Part shown: piece by piece, positions 55,511 to 63,406 of the stretch | Numbering within the stretch: position 1 is the stretch's first letter | How the letters are laid out: each line of letters begins with the position of its first letter | Source: Flavobacterium luteolum | GTDB lineage: Bacteria > Bacteroidota > Bacteroidia > Flavobacteriales > Flavobacteriaceae | Reading direction: 5' to 3' | DNA: 64,000 nucleotides | Assembly (NCBI RefSeq): GCF_027111275.1 | Contig: NZ_CP114286.1 | Location: 3,768,501 to 3,832,500, forward strand | The notes under the pieces: model-generated | Database searches by the model: none | What the model saw: the letters and a program-made list of their open reading frames with translations, nothing else | What the model was told of the DNA's origin: nothing | Program-made: the position numbers and the translations under genes

Positions 55511-56296
55511 TTAAGGATTTATAGATTCTTCTTCGTATGGAAACTCTTCGTATGGAAACTCTTCGTATGGAACCTCTTCAAAAGGTACAGCTTCATTAAC
55601 AAAAAGTGAGCAAATCCCTCCTGCAATTAATGACATTGGACCGCTGTAAACAAACATTAAAGCTCCCATTGTGTCAGCAATAATTGCTTTTGATCCTGGT
55701 TGGTTATTTGTTTTTTTTGTTGGATTGCTTTTAGAAGTCCAATATTGATTTGAACTTTTCAATACATTTTCAAATACTACTAATTCATTTTGCTCATTTA
55801 CTGTTAATGGATTATTTGTTTTCGATAAATAATTGGCTTTCTTGAAATTTTCAATTGCAACCATACATTGGTTATAATTCATATCATTTTCAATTATTTT
55901 GTCAACCAAACCTCCTAAACGTTTTGATACTTTATTAGAGGCATATAATTCCTCTTTTTTTGAATTCCAAAAAGAATAAATGTCAAATTTTTTTGGATCA
56001 ATGTTTTGAAATGCAAGTTTTACCTCATTTGTATCCATATTTTTGAATTGATCTGGATATTTTATTTTAAGCTCAGCCAACATTTCGTCTATTATCAGAC
56101 CAGTTGTTTTCCCGTCAATTCCTTTATATTTTTTATAGTATAAATCTAATGCTTCATTATGATAAAAACCATAATCAGTCAGAGGAATCTCAATCTTTTC
56201 TTTGGAATACGATTCTTTGGGATCTTGTTCTTTTGAACAACTTACAAATAAGGCATTTGCAGAAACAGCTACGAGTAAAAAAATAATTCTTTTCAT
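55511..56296 (-). CDS. Lipoprotein with hydrophobic tail and tandem EEFPY repeats
   Basis: A 261-residue lipoprotein with lipobox FVSC (Cys20). A helical body contains SSNQYWTSKSNPT, a pattern I recall from a group of Bacteroidota lipoproteins, followed by a Gly-containing hydrophobic stretch (ADTMGALMFVYSGPMSLIAG). It ends with three to four EE(V/F)PY repeats encoded by a 15-base tandem repeat. The function is unknown. The 129-residue membrane gene follows after 19 bases. Confidence 0.6.
   Translation of the reverse strand: MKRIIFLLVAVSANALFVSCSKEQDPKESYSKEKIEIPLTDYGFYHNEALDLYYKKYKGIDGKTTGLIIDEMLAELKIKYPDQFKNMDTNEVKLAFQNIDPKKFDIYSFWNSKKEELYASNKVSKRLGGLVDKIIENDMNYNQCMVAIENFKKANYLSKTNNPLTVNEQNELVVFENVLKSSNQYWTSKSNPTKKTNNQPGSKAIIADTMGALMFVYSGPMSLIAGGICSLFVNEAVPFEEVPYEEFPYEEFPYEEESINP
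55532..55591 (-). repeat. 15-base tandem repeat in the 3' end of the lipoprotein gene
   Basis: TTCGTATGGAAACTC occurs at 55532-55546 and 55547-55561 without change, at 55562-55576 with one base different, and at 55577-55591 as a decayed copy. It stays in frame, giving the EEFPY-type units. Confidence 0.9.
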
Positions 56297-56640
56297 TTTT
56301 ATTGATATTAAAGTTAATACAATTGAAATGCTTCTTAATTCGAGTTGGATATAGAATTTCTATGAAGCACATGGAGAATTAAATTTTTATTTTGGAAGAT
56401 TTTTTTGCACCTGAAGTGGTATTGACGCTAATCGTTTAATAGAATTGAATAGTTTTAATTATAAAAGTAAGTAAAAGATTGTTATTAAGAAAATTAAATG
56501 TAAGAAATATTTTCTAATCTTTTTCTATAATGCGGATTTGCAATCTGGATTGCAGGTTCGCGCTATTGGAATTTTTTATTAAACGAATTTGTATTTGTAT
56601 TGATTAACTTGTTGTAAATTAGTTATTTGATTTTGTTGTC
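56297..56640. other. Spacer with REP-like hairpin upstream of the IS3 genes
   Basis: No gene. A hairpin GCGGATTTGCAATC (56532-56545) and GATTGCAGGTTCGC (56548-56561) pairs along 14 bases with G-U pairs and a tiny loop. No clear IS terminal repeat was found in the last 80 bases before the transposase. Confidence 0.5.
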
Positions 56641-57822
56641 ATGAACAAAAATATCAGACATTATAGCCGAATTTTCAAAGAGAATGCAGTTTTACTTAGT
56701 TATATAAGAAATACGATTAGAGAAACTGCAGAAGAACTTCATATTGATGCAAAACAACTTTCTAAATGGCGCAAAATTTATGAAAAATTTGGAAAAGGAA
56801 GTTTCCCAGGTCTAGGAAATAAAAGAGTTTATTATGAAAATAAGAAAATCTACGAATTAGAAAAGGAGCTTTCAGAATCCGAACTTAGATTAGAAATACT
56901 AGAAAAAGGATTAAAATATATATATCAAGGTAAACACGTACTATGTAATTTTATACATCAAAATAGAGATAAATATCCTTTATACAAAATGTGCGAAGTT
57001 TTAGGCGCTTCTCATTCCACCTACGATTTATGGATAAAACAACCTTTTTCGAAAACAGAAACTCGTGTCTATTTACTGAAAAAAGAAATAAGTTCTATAT
57101 TTTTTCAATTTGAACAATATAAAGGAGCAATATTGATTACGAGAGAACTACACAGTCGTGGATTTCAAATTTCTAAAGGACAAGTATCGTTTTGGATGAA
57201 AGAGCTTGGTTTGCGAAGTAAAGTAAAAAAGAAATTTATTGCTACAACCAATTCAAAACATAATTCATGTATTGCTCCAAATATTTTAAACAGACAATTT
57301 AAAGTAGATAAACCTTCTAAGGTATGGGTTTCAGATATAACTTATATTCGGATTGATAGAAGGTTTTCATATCTCACTGTTGTCATGGACTTGTATGAGA
57401 GAAAAATAATAGGATGGCATTTGAGTTTTGGACTTTCTACCAAGGTTACGACTTTACCTGCTTTTGAAAAAGCAATAGTTAATCGTTCAGTTTCAGAAGG
57501 ATTAATATTTCATTCTGACAAAGGAATTCAGTATGCAAATAAGTTGTTTACTGATAAATTAATTGAACATAATTGTAAACCAAGTATGAGTAGAACAGGC
57601 GACAGTTATGATAATGCTGTTGTGGAAAGTTTTTTTAATACATTAAAGAGAGAAGCAATTTATAAACAGACAAAATTACTAACAACACGCGAGATGAAAA
57701 TAGTAATATTTGATTATATAGAAAACTGGTATAATAAGAAAAGAATACATTCCAGTCTTAATTATAAGACAATTGAGGAGTTTAATAATTTTAACTATGA
57801 AAAAGAGGAGAATACATTATAA
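56641..57822 (+). CDS. IS3 family transposase, fused OrfA-OrfB
   Basis: A 393-residue protein combining in one frame what IS3 elements usually split into OrfA and OrfB joined by a -1 frameshift. Residues 1-60 form a helix-turn-helix (ETAEELHIDAKQLSKWRKIY), followed by a leucine-rich coil (ELEKELSESELRLEILEKGL). The integrase core holds Asp232 (WVSDITYIR), Asp293 (FHSDKGIQY) and Glu329 (AVVESFFNTLK), a DD(35)E triad, and a normal end KKRIHSSLNYKTIEEF. It therefore looks catalytically complete. The downstream homologous gene starts inside its last codons. Confidence 0.92.
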   Translation: MNKNIRHYSRIFKENAVLLSYIRNTIRETAEELHIDAKQLSKWRKIYEKFGKGSFPGLGNKRVYYENKKIYELEKELSESELRLEILEKGLKYIYQGKHVLCNFIHQNRDKYPLYKMCEVLGASHSTYDLWIKQPFSKTETRVYLLKKEISSIFFQFEQYKGAILITRELHSRGFQISKGQVSFWMKELGLRSKVKKKFIATTNSKHNSCIAPNILNRQFKVDKPSKVWVSDITYIRIDRRFSYLTVVMDLYERKIIGWHLSFGLSTKVTTLPAFEKAIVNRSVSEGLIFHSDKGIQYANKLFTDKLIEHNCKPSMSRTGDSYDNAVVESFFNTLKREAIYKQTKLLTTREMKIVIFDYIENWYNKKRIHSSLNYKTIEEFNNFNYEKEENTL

Positions 57823-58428
57823 TCGAGATTTCAAGTTAAAAGCTATTCAACTAAGCTATGAAAATGGAAGTGTAACTCGGACGGCAAAAGATTTGCAAAT
57901 AAGTCTAAAATCTTTGTCTTTGTGGCGAAATATTTTAAAAAAGAATGGAGATATAAGTTTTCCTGGTAAAGGGAATCCAATTTTAAGTTCTGATGACAAA
58001 AAGATTAAAGTGCTTAAAAAAAGATTAAGAATATAAATCTAAAGTTTGAAATTATTGCAAATGCTAGGGAATTTATTGTTTGTGGGAAACCTTGTATTTT
58101 TCAATTTATTGCAGAAAATCAAAGAAATTATTCTAAAGAATTAATGTGCAAAACATTAGGTACAAATACAGTAAGTTATAGAGCATGGAAAAAAAGTTCC
58201 CTCACAGAAAAGCAAAAACGTAAAATTATTTTAAAAAATAAGATAAACTCCATTTTTGTCGCTTCAAGAGAAACTTATGGATGTTATCGAATTGCTGTAG
58301 AACTTGAAAAATGTGGATATTTAATATCGCCTATTACAGTATTAAGATATATGAGAGAATTAGGAATATACGTTTCAATTAAAAAAAACAATCAAGCTAT
58401 TAGAAAAACAGAAATTACAAATCTTTAA
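57797..58428 (+). pseudogene. Second IS3-type transposase, frameshifted and truncated
   Basis: From ATG 57797 the first frame codes an OrfA-like segment (FKLKAIQLSYENGSVTRTAK, then SFPGKGNP) and stops at 58036. The -1 frame carries on from a run of seven A at 58016-58022 with LKFEIIANAREF and then SRETYGCYRIAVELEKCGYL, which aligns with the OrfB start of the first copy. It ends at 58428 before any DDE residue, where it meets the XRE gene. The A-run could be a programmed slip site, but the truncated end makes the copy non-functional. Confidence 0.85.
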
Positions 58429-58651
58429 TCAATTCACTTGGATGAATTTTTAAAGCTTGTGCAATTTTAAACAAAGTGCTTACTTTCATTTCTTGCGAGC
58501 CTTTAATGTATTTTCTTAGACTTTCAACATCCATTTCTGCATCATGAGCAACCTCTCGTCGCTTGAATTTCTTTTCTTCAATTATATCTTTAATCTTGAT
58601 TCCTAGGTCTTTTACAACTTCTGGAATTTCACTTTTTCTTTCTCTTTTCAT
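58415..58651 (-). CDS. XRE-type helix-turn-helix regulator
   Basis: A 78-residue protein that is almost entirely one HTH domain: REVAHDAEMDVESLRKYIKG, then TLFKIAQALKIHPSELIKDL, which is the Cro/C1-type fold. It should bind DNA as a dimer. The last four codons overlap the truncated transposase copy, so the present 3' end may be partly IS-derived. It is divergent from the gene at 58764, with the shared region being a good place for an operator. Confidence 0.85.
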   Translation of the reverse strand: MKRERKSEIPEVVKDLGIKIKDIIEEKKFKRREVAHDAEMDVESLRKYIKGSQEMKVSTLFKIAQALKIHPSELIKDL

Positions 58652-58703
58652 AGAAATGAAATTACAAGTAATCGATTGTTTTTAAGTGAATGTAAAAGAG
58701 GGG

Positions 58704-58732
58704 TTGTATGTTACTGATTTTTTATATATTTG
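58704..58732 (+). promoter_or_regulatory. Promoter TTG-N18-TATATTTG
   Basis: TTG at 58704-58706 and TATATTTG at 58725-58732 are spaced by 18 bases, a good Bacteroidota promoter. The gene at 58764 starts 32 bases further on. Confidence 0.65.
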
Positions 58733-58763
58733 TTTAAAATTGTAAATTAAATCTTATATATAA

Positions 58764-59093
58764 ATGGAAGCACAAAATAGAGAAAGAGCCGAAGAATTGT
58801 TAGAATTAATAAATAAAGGAAGGTATTTCACCAAACTAAAACCAGTGCCAAAAGAAACCAACTCGTTTACCATACCGCTAAAAGTATCTTCGTATAACGA
58901 AGTAAATCTAATGGTTTCAGATTTGCTAAAAGCAAGTCTTATTTTGCTTAATCCAGATGCAAACGGTTTGTCGAGTTTTACAAAAGACAATAATGTCAAT
59001 GTAATGACTTTGCTTGAAATTGCCTTGCAATTATTGCCAGAAGATGAAATGGAGTTGTTGGATGATTTGTGTAAATTTTCGCTAGAACACTAA
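58764..59093 (+). CDS. Hypothetical protein next to the XRE regulator
   Basis: A 109-residue acidic soluble protein with no TM or signal peptide. It has an N-terminal helix (NRERAEELLELINKG) and an acidic C-terminal helix (PEDEMELLDDLCKFSLEH). No family recognised. It has a clear promoter and is divergent from the XRE gene, which may control it. Confidence 0.6.
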   Translation: MEAQNRERAEELLELINKGRYFTKLKPVPKETNSFTIPLKVSSYNEVNLMVSDLLKASLILLNPDANGLSSFTKDNNVNVMTLLEIALQLLPEDEMELLDDLCKFSLEH

Positions 59094-59402
59094 TTTGATT
59101 TGTTTTTTCGACGCTGCGCAATCCCGAAAGCTTTCGGGACTGACGTTATATCACTCGTGCTTATAAAAAATCATTTTAGAAAGATTCGTAAAAAGTCGGG
59201 AGACTTTTGAGTGGTTTTCGGATTCATAAGAAACAAAAAAAAACGCAAAGTCAGAGACATTTGCGTAGCTTTTAAGTTGAAGACTTCGGGGAGCGGGGCT
59301 GCGCAAATGTCTCTGACTTTGTGCCATTTTCGCTATCGTTAATTTGAAAACAGAAACTTCTCAAAGTCTCCGACACTTTGGGAAGCTGGGAAACGATATT
59401 TT
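59094..59402. repeat. Spacer of three palindromes
   Basis: No gene. TCCCGAAAGCTTTCGGGA lies at about 59121-59138, the same class as the palindrome at 61861-61878. CAAAGTCAGAGACATTTGCG (59246-59265) has a perfect reverse complement at 59302-59321. A third pair, CTTCTCAAAGTC and GACACTTTGGGAAG, lies at about 59354-59382. Confidence 0.8.
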
Positions 59403-59855
59403 TTATTCACAATCGCATTTGTAATTAAAAATATATTTGTGAAAACGTTCTCCATAAGAATTACTATCGTTATAATCTCCAAATTGGAAATAATTCCAAT
59501 TCATATTAGAAATTCCACAGAAAATATATGTGCTAGTTTTGTAGCTATATTCATTTTCTTTTATTTCAGCAATAACATAAGTTTTATAATTGTATTCATA
59601 CGCAGTTACTTTATAAAGCCATGACGAATCCAATATGTAATTAGATAAACTAGCTTTTTGGTAACCTTTATCTATAATATATTCATATAAAGCTTGACAG
59701 CTTACTTCTTGTGATTGTTGATTATAATTTTGATATACTCGCATCAAATTGTTATTAGATGTTGATTTGTAGTTAGATGTACTAACTTGTGAATATCTAT
59801 TTTGACACAGCATGTTTGTTGTAATCAAAATGAATAAAATTATAATTTTTTTCAT
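59403..59855 (-). CDS. Exported hypothetical protein
   Basis: A 150-residue protein from the ATG at 59855 (signal peptide MKKIIILFILITTNMLCQ). It is Tyr- and Ser-rich, with YNYKTYVIAEIKENEYSYKT, and a Cys pair near the end. No family. It comes after a 122-base gap from the proline-rich small gene and may share its transcript. Confidence 0.55.
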   Translation of the reverse strand: MKKIIILFILITTNMLCQNRYSQVSTSNYKSTSNNNLMRVYQNYNQQSQEVSCQALYEYIIDKGYQKASLSNYILDSSWLYKVTAYEYNYKTYVIAEIKENEYSYKTSTYIFCGISNMNWNYFQFGDYNDSNSYGERFHKYIFNYKCDCE

Positions 59856-59977
59856 ATTTCTATATTTTTGTTTAGTTTTTAGAAATTTCACTAGATTTCT
59901 AGTTTAAACGTTTCCTTCTTAATTGTTTTTGAAAATTATTAGTTTTTTGTTACAAATGATTGACGTTATTAGTAGTC

Positions 59978-60112
59978 TTATCTCTTAGGAGGTGGAGGAG
60001 GTATATGTTTTCTTGATCCTCCGTCTTCACGAGGTGGCACTTGTCTTGGTTTTGAAGGCACAGATTTTGGCTGTGGTGTAGGTTTTGGATTTTGAGGACT
60101 ATCATTTCTCAT
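59978..60112 (-). CDS. 44-residue proline-rich small protein coupled to the upstream gene
   Basis: A gene found by reading the minus strand: it runs from ATG at 60112 to TAA at 59978. The peptide starts MRNDSPQNPKPTPQPK and ends HIPPPPPKR; 14 of 44 residues are Pro, with many Lys and Arg and no hydrophobic segment. Its ATG overlaps the TGA stop of the membrane protein gene as ATGA, the classic layout for translational coupling. The function is unknown. Its basic, proline-rich nature suggests binding to an acidic partner or a membrane surface, which is only inference. Confidence 0.6.
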   Translation of the reverse strand: MRNDSPQNPKPTPQPKSVPSKPRQVPPREDGGSRKHIPPPPPKR

Positions 60113-60726
60113 TGTTGACAAGGATTTTTAGTTTTTGGCCTTCTATAAAGAACTTTTTTTATAATAGAAGTGTCTACTTTACCATTGTTATTAATAAATA
60201 TAGGGTTATTTTCTATACTAATTGGAGGAGTATTGTATTTACTCTCAACTGTATTTACATAATTACCGGTAGATTCATTTTTTTTATTTTTATATAAAAA
60301 ATTTATCGAAAAAAAAAGGCTTATAAACAATAAACCTAAACACATAATGATAGTAGATATTCTGTTTATTAGCTCTAATTCTCTAATTTTTCTAATGTAA
60401 ATTTTAAATATTTCTTCCTCTTCCTTTTTTTTTGAAAGAACTTCTTCAAGTTTTAAAATTAAATTACTTGTACTGCTTGTTACTAGACGGTTATAATATA
60501 CTTGCAATAGAATTGTAAGAAATAAAAGTGCCCAGCCAATAATTAATATGAAATTAAATAATGTTCCTTGTGAAGAAACAATATTATCACTAAAGGTCAT
60601 GCTAATTGTTAAAGCTCCGCCAGAAAGTCCCATTATTATTTTTTGGTATTCTTTCTGGGTATCCAATTTATGTTCAATTAATTTCTCATAATAATTTGTG
60701 AGTTCTTTTAATCTTTCTTCTTTCAT
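60109..60726 (-). CDS. Membrane protein with coiled-coil loop, unknown
   Basis: A 205-residue protein: amphipathic N-terminal helix with Glu/Lys (1-30), a weak hydrophobic segment at about 31-47, TM segments at about 54-76 and 120-144, and between these a Lys/Glu-rich coil (LEEVLSKKKEEEEIFKIYIR). The C-terminal 60 residues are polar and Asn/Pro-rich. The layout is loosely like SLATT-type membrane proteins, but I cannot assign the family. It is coupled by ATGA to the proline-rich 44-residue gene. Confidence 0.6.
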   Translation of the reverse strand: MKEERLKELTNYYEKLIEHKLDTQKEYQKIIMGLSGGALTISMTFSDNIVSSQGTLFNFILIIGWALLFLTILLQVYYNRLVTSSTSNLILKLEEVLSKKKEEEEIFKIYIRKIRELELINRISTIIMCLGLLFISLFFSINFLYKNKKNESTGNYVNTVESKYNTPPISIENNPIFINNNGKVDTSIIKKVLYRRPKTKNPCQQ

Positions 60727-60758
60727 TTTTTTGTAAATAGTTAATATAGGTTTTTAAT

Positions 60759-61160
60759 TTATTCAGCTTCGCAGACATAACGATAAACTGCGCTCATAAT
60801 CGTTCCAGGTATTACTTTATCGTTATAAGAATCAATGTAAATTTTCTGAATTACTTTTCCATTTCGATCATAGATAACTCCGTCAGAAGTAGAGTATCTT
60901 TTCTCGGCACAATCTAATTTATAAAATTGTACACTGGAGTCGCCACCTGTTTTAACTAATTGACCTTTTTTATTTTTAACTGTTTTAGTTGGATTAATCA
61001 TTTTTAACCAAAACTCTTTCATGTCATCATTCCCTTTTTCAAGATAAAGATATATTTCAGTTCCATCTTTTGCAGAAGTTACATACTGAAATTCATCATT
61101 TTGAGAAAATGATCTGCTATAAACTATAAAAAGTAAAATAGTAAATAATATTTTTTTCAT
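60759..61160 (-). CDS. Surface-adhesin E-like exported protein
   Basis: A 133-residue protein with a signal peptide 1-19 (RSFSQ). The mature part has the Adhesin-E pattern: KDGTEIYLYLEKGNDDMKEF, QFYKLDCAEKRYSTSDGVIY and PGTIMSAVYRYVCEAE, with the two Cys likely paired. In other genomes this family binds extracellular matrix proteins, but a role here is inferred only. It is upstream of the membrane protein gene by 32 bases, same strand. Confidence 0.6.
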   Translation of the reverse strand: MKKILFTILLFIVYSRSFSQNDEFQYVTSAKDGTEIYLYLEKGNDDMKEFWLKMINPTKTVKNKKGQLVKTGGDSSVQFYKLDCAEKRYSTSDGVIYDRNGKVIQKIYIDSYNDKVIPGTIMSAVYRYVCEAE

Positions 61161-61225
61161 ATCCTTGATTTAAAAAACAAACATCGTATTTATTCTAAAA
61201 TAAGAACCAAGTAAATTCACCTGAT

Positions 61226-61669
61226 TTAATCTCCTATTTTATATTCTTGAATATCTTGAGAGTTATCGTCGAAGGTTTGAATAATTTCAAGCTTGTTGTC
61301 TTTTTCGACAAAAGTTATTTTCTCATCATATTTTGAATCCCTCCATCTTCCGTCAATGTTTGCCCAAAGAATTTTATTTCCATCGATCTTTATTTTATAA
61401 TCAAATTTCTGATGATCAGATTTTCTAATGTAAGACACGAAATATAATTCGTCTTTTTTCCTCACTTTAATTATTTTTGATGATTGTCCCATAATAGAAG
61501 CCATTGTATAGCGAGCAATATCTTCATAAGTAAAGTTCTTTAAAGTTATTTCTTCCTTTTCTTTAATTTTTGGAATTTCAGTTTCAACTGTTAAATTGGT
61601 TTCAGTTTGTTCTTTCTGATTACAGCTAAAAATTAAAATAAGAAACAGGCAACATGTTAGTGATTTCAT
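61226..61669 (-). CDS. Lipoprotein, unknown
   Basis: A 147-residue protein with lipobox IFSC (Cys16), a Glu/Thr-rich linker and a small beta-rich domain (LYFVSYIRKSDHQKFDYKIK). No family recognised. It is the first gene of the minus-strand group 61669 to 59403. Confidence 0.6.
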   Translation of the reverse strand: MKSLTCCLFLILIFSCNQKEQTETNLTVETEIPKIKEKEEITLKNFTYEDIARYTMASIMGQSSKIIKVRKKDELYFVSYIRKSDHQKFDYKIKIDGNKILWANIDGRWRDSKYDEKITFVEKDNKLEIIQTFDDNSQDIQEYKIGD

Positions 61670-62004
61670 ATGTAATTCAATTTTGTTTTTATGTAAAATT
61701 TATTTGCTAAAAGTAATTGCATTATATTCAATTACATTACGGAAAACCGTAAACGCAATTATGAAAACCAAAGCCCTAGCCCTGATAGAAGCGGCATCCT
61801 TTTTAGGCAAACGAAAAAGAGCTTATTAAACTGTAAATGTTTTGCCTAAAAAGATAGTAGTCCCGATAGCTATCGGGACAGGAAACAGCTCCTAAAAATC
61901 ATTACAATTCCACTAAATATTCAACTTAAATTCCCCAAAAAAGGAAGACTAGAATTTTCAATAAAAATTTTGTAATTTTGCCGTCCAATAAAAGGAATTA
62001 GAAA
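61670..62004. other. Spacer with RNA-like element before prfA
   Basis: No gene of note; a 22-codon frame inside the element (ATG 61761, MKTKALALIEAA) follows the repeat sequence and is unlikely to be real. A -7-like box TAATTTTG lies at about 61972-61979, close to the prfA start. Confidence 0.5.
61769..61892 (+). ncRNA. Structured RNA-like element, copy 2 (upstream of prfA)
   Basis: The element begins AAAGCCCTAGCCCTGATAGA, has the core stem CTTTTTAGGCAAA (61799-61811) with TTTGCCTAAAAAG (61841-61853, perfect 13 bases), and ends with AGGAAACAGCTCC. Outer pairs are AGC (61778-61780) with GCT (61888-61890) and CCTG (61781-61784) with CAGG (61879-61882). The palindrome TCCCGATAGCTATCGGGA (61861-61878) fills the place of a shorter segment in copy 1. 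It lies 112 bases before prfA on the same strand. Confidence 0.65.
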
Positions 62005-63081
62005 ATGTTAGATAGACTTCAATATGTAAAGCAGCGTTTCGATGAGATTTCGGATTTGATTATTCAGCCGGATGTTATTTCTGATCAAAAACGTTATAAG
62101 CAGCTTAACCAAGAATATAAAGGGATAAAAGCGCTTGTTGAAAAGAGAGAAGAGTACATCATAATTTTAGCAAACATCGACGAAGCAAACGAAATTATTG
62201 CTGACGGAAGCGATGCTGAAATGGTGGAAATGGCCAAAATGCAATTGGATGAAGCAAAAGAACGTCTGCCAGAATTGGAGGAGGAAATCAAATTTATGCT
62301 TATTCCTAAAGATCCTGAAGACGCGAAAAACGTAATGGTGGAGATCCGCGCCGGAACGGGTGGGGACGAAGCGAGTATTTTTGCTGGTGACTTGTTTAGA
62401 ATGTACACGAAATATTGCGAATCTATGGGATGGAGATCATCTGTTGTAGATATGAACGAGGGTACTTCTGGAGGTTTCAAAGAGGTTATTTTTGAGGTTA
62501 CTGGAGAAGATGTATACGGAACTTTGAAGTTTGAAGCGGGTGTTCACCGTGTACAGCGTGTTCCGCAGACAGAAACTCAAGGTCGTGTGCATACATCGGC
62601 TGCAACGGTTATGGTTTTGCCAGAAGCAGAGGAGTTTGATGTTCAGGTAGATATGAACGATGTTCGTGTAGATTTCTTCTGTTCGTCTGGACCTGGAGGA
62701 CAATCGGTAAATACTACGAAATCGGCTGTACGTTTAACGCACATTCCAACAGGTTTGGTGGCGCAATGTCAGGATGAGAAATCGCAGCACAAGAATAAAG
62801 ATAAAGCTTTGATGGTATTACGTTCTCGTTTGTACGAAATGGAATTGGCCAAAAAGCAGGAAGAAGATGCTAAAAAACGTAGTTCTCAAGTAAGTTCTGG
62901 AGACCGTTCGGCAAAAATCCGTACGTATAACTATGCGCAAGGTCGTGTAACCGATCACCGTATTGGTTTAACGCTTTACGATTTAGGAAATATCATGAAT
63001 GGCGATATTCAGAAAATCGTTTCTGAGCTTCAGTTAGTTAATAATATGGAGAAATTGAAGGAAGCTTCTGAGGTGTACTAA
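62005..63081 (+). CDS. prfA: Peptide chain release factor 1
   Basis: A 358-residue factor that recognises UAA and UAG stop codons and triggers release. The GGQ motif is at 231-233 ([20 protein letters not shown]), followed by [19 protein letters not shown]. The anticodon-mimicking PxT motif reads PQT (187-189, VPQTETQGR), which points to RF1 rather than RF2. Length and ends are normal. The RNA-like element lies upstream and a strong terminator downstream. Confidence 0.97.
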   Translation: MLDRLQYVKQRFDEISDLIIQPDVISDQKRYKQLNQEYKGIKALVEKREEYIIILANIDEANEIIADGSDAEMVEMAKMQLDEAKERLPELEEEIKFMLIPKDPEDAKNVMVEIRAGTGGDEASIFAGDLFRMYTKYCESMGWRSSVVDMNEGTSGGFKEVIFEVTGEDVYGTLKFEAGVHRVQRVPQTETQGRVHTSAATVMVLPEAEEFDVQVDMNDVRVDFFCSSGPGGQSVNTTKSAVRLTHIPTGLVAQCQDEKSQHKNKDKALMVLRSRLYEMELAKKQEEDAKKRSSQVSSGDRSAKIRTYNYAQGRVTDHRIGLTLYDLGNIMNGDIQKIVSELQLVNNMEKLKEASEVY

Positions 63082-63092
63082 TTGTACATAGT

Positions 63093-63253
63093 TTCAAAGT
63101 GACAGAGATGCAAAGGTTCAGAGGTTTTTCTCTGGAGTGATTTATATAAACAGAAAAGCCAAACTTATGTTTGGCTTTTCTGTTTTTGATTATAAAGAAA
63201 AAATTGCAAATTTTTTCAAAACCTCTGAACCTTTGCATCTCTGCTACTTTGAA
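63093..63253. repeat. Inverted repeat around the prfA terminator
   Basis: TTCAAAGTGACAGAGATGCA at 63093 onward pairs with the reverse complement of the arm 63218-63253 (ACCTCTGAACCTTTGCATCT and CTGCTACTTTGAA), with few changes. It belongs to the same family as 2808-2858. Confidence 0.8.
63150..63187 (+). terminator. Terminator after prfA
   Basis: ACAGAAAAGCCAAAC (63150-63164) pairs perfectly with GTTTGGCTTTTCTGT (63169-63183), a 15-base stem with a 4-base loop, then T. Confidence 0.9.
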
Positions 63254-63406
63254 CCTAAAAAGAAAGAACCTTCTTTCTTTTTATATCGTTCTTATAATCT
63301 TATACTTTCATCGAAAAAACTTAACATACATATCATTTGTTAAATTTTTTATTACTGTTTTTTGTTTCATATTTGTCATGCTAAAACAACCAACTAACAT
63401 TAATTT

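Larger units (their letters stand above)
56641..58428 (+). mobile_element. Tandem IS3-type region (one intact transposase, one decayed copy)
   Basis: Two homologous transposase genes lie head to tail and overlap by 26 bases. The first is a full-length, single-frame protein with a DD(35)E triad; the second is frameshifted and cut off before its DDE domain. I found no terminal inverted repeats, and the second gene has no room for its own left end. Confidence 0.8.

Noticed and set aside
56532..56561. tRNA-like segment (GGTTCGCG) before the IS3 genes
   Set aside because: It folds as one plain hairpin; no acceptor stem, D-arm or CCA-side pairing is present.
59246..59321. IS terminal repeats
   Set aside because: The 20-base arms enclose only 36 bases and no transposase; it is better seen as a REP-like palindrome.
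61761..61829. 22-codon frame MKTKALALIEAASFLGKRKR inside the RNA-like element
   Set aside because: The codons are set by the conserved element sequence; copy 1 has no matching frame, so coding is unlikely.
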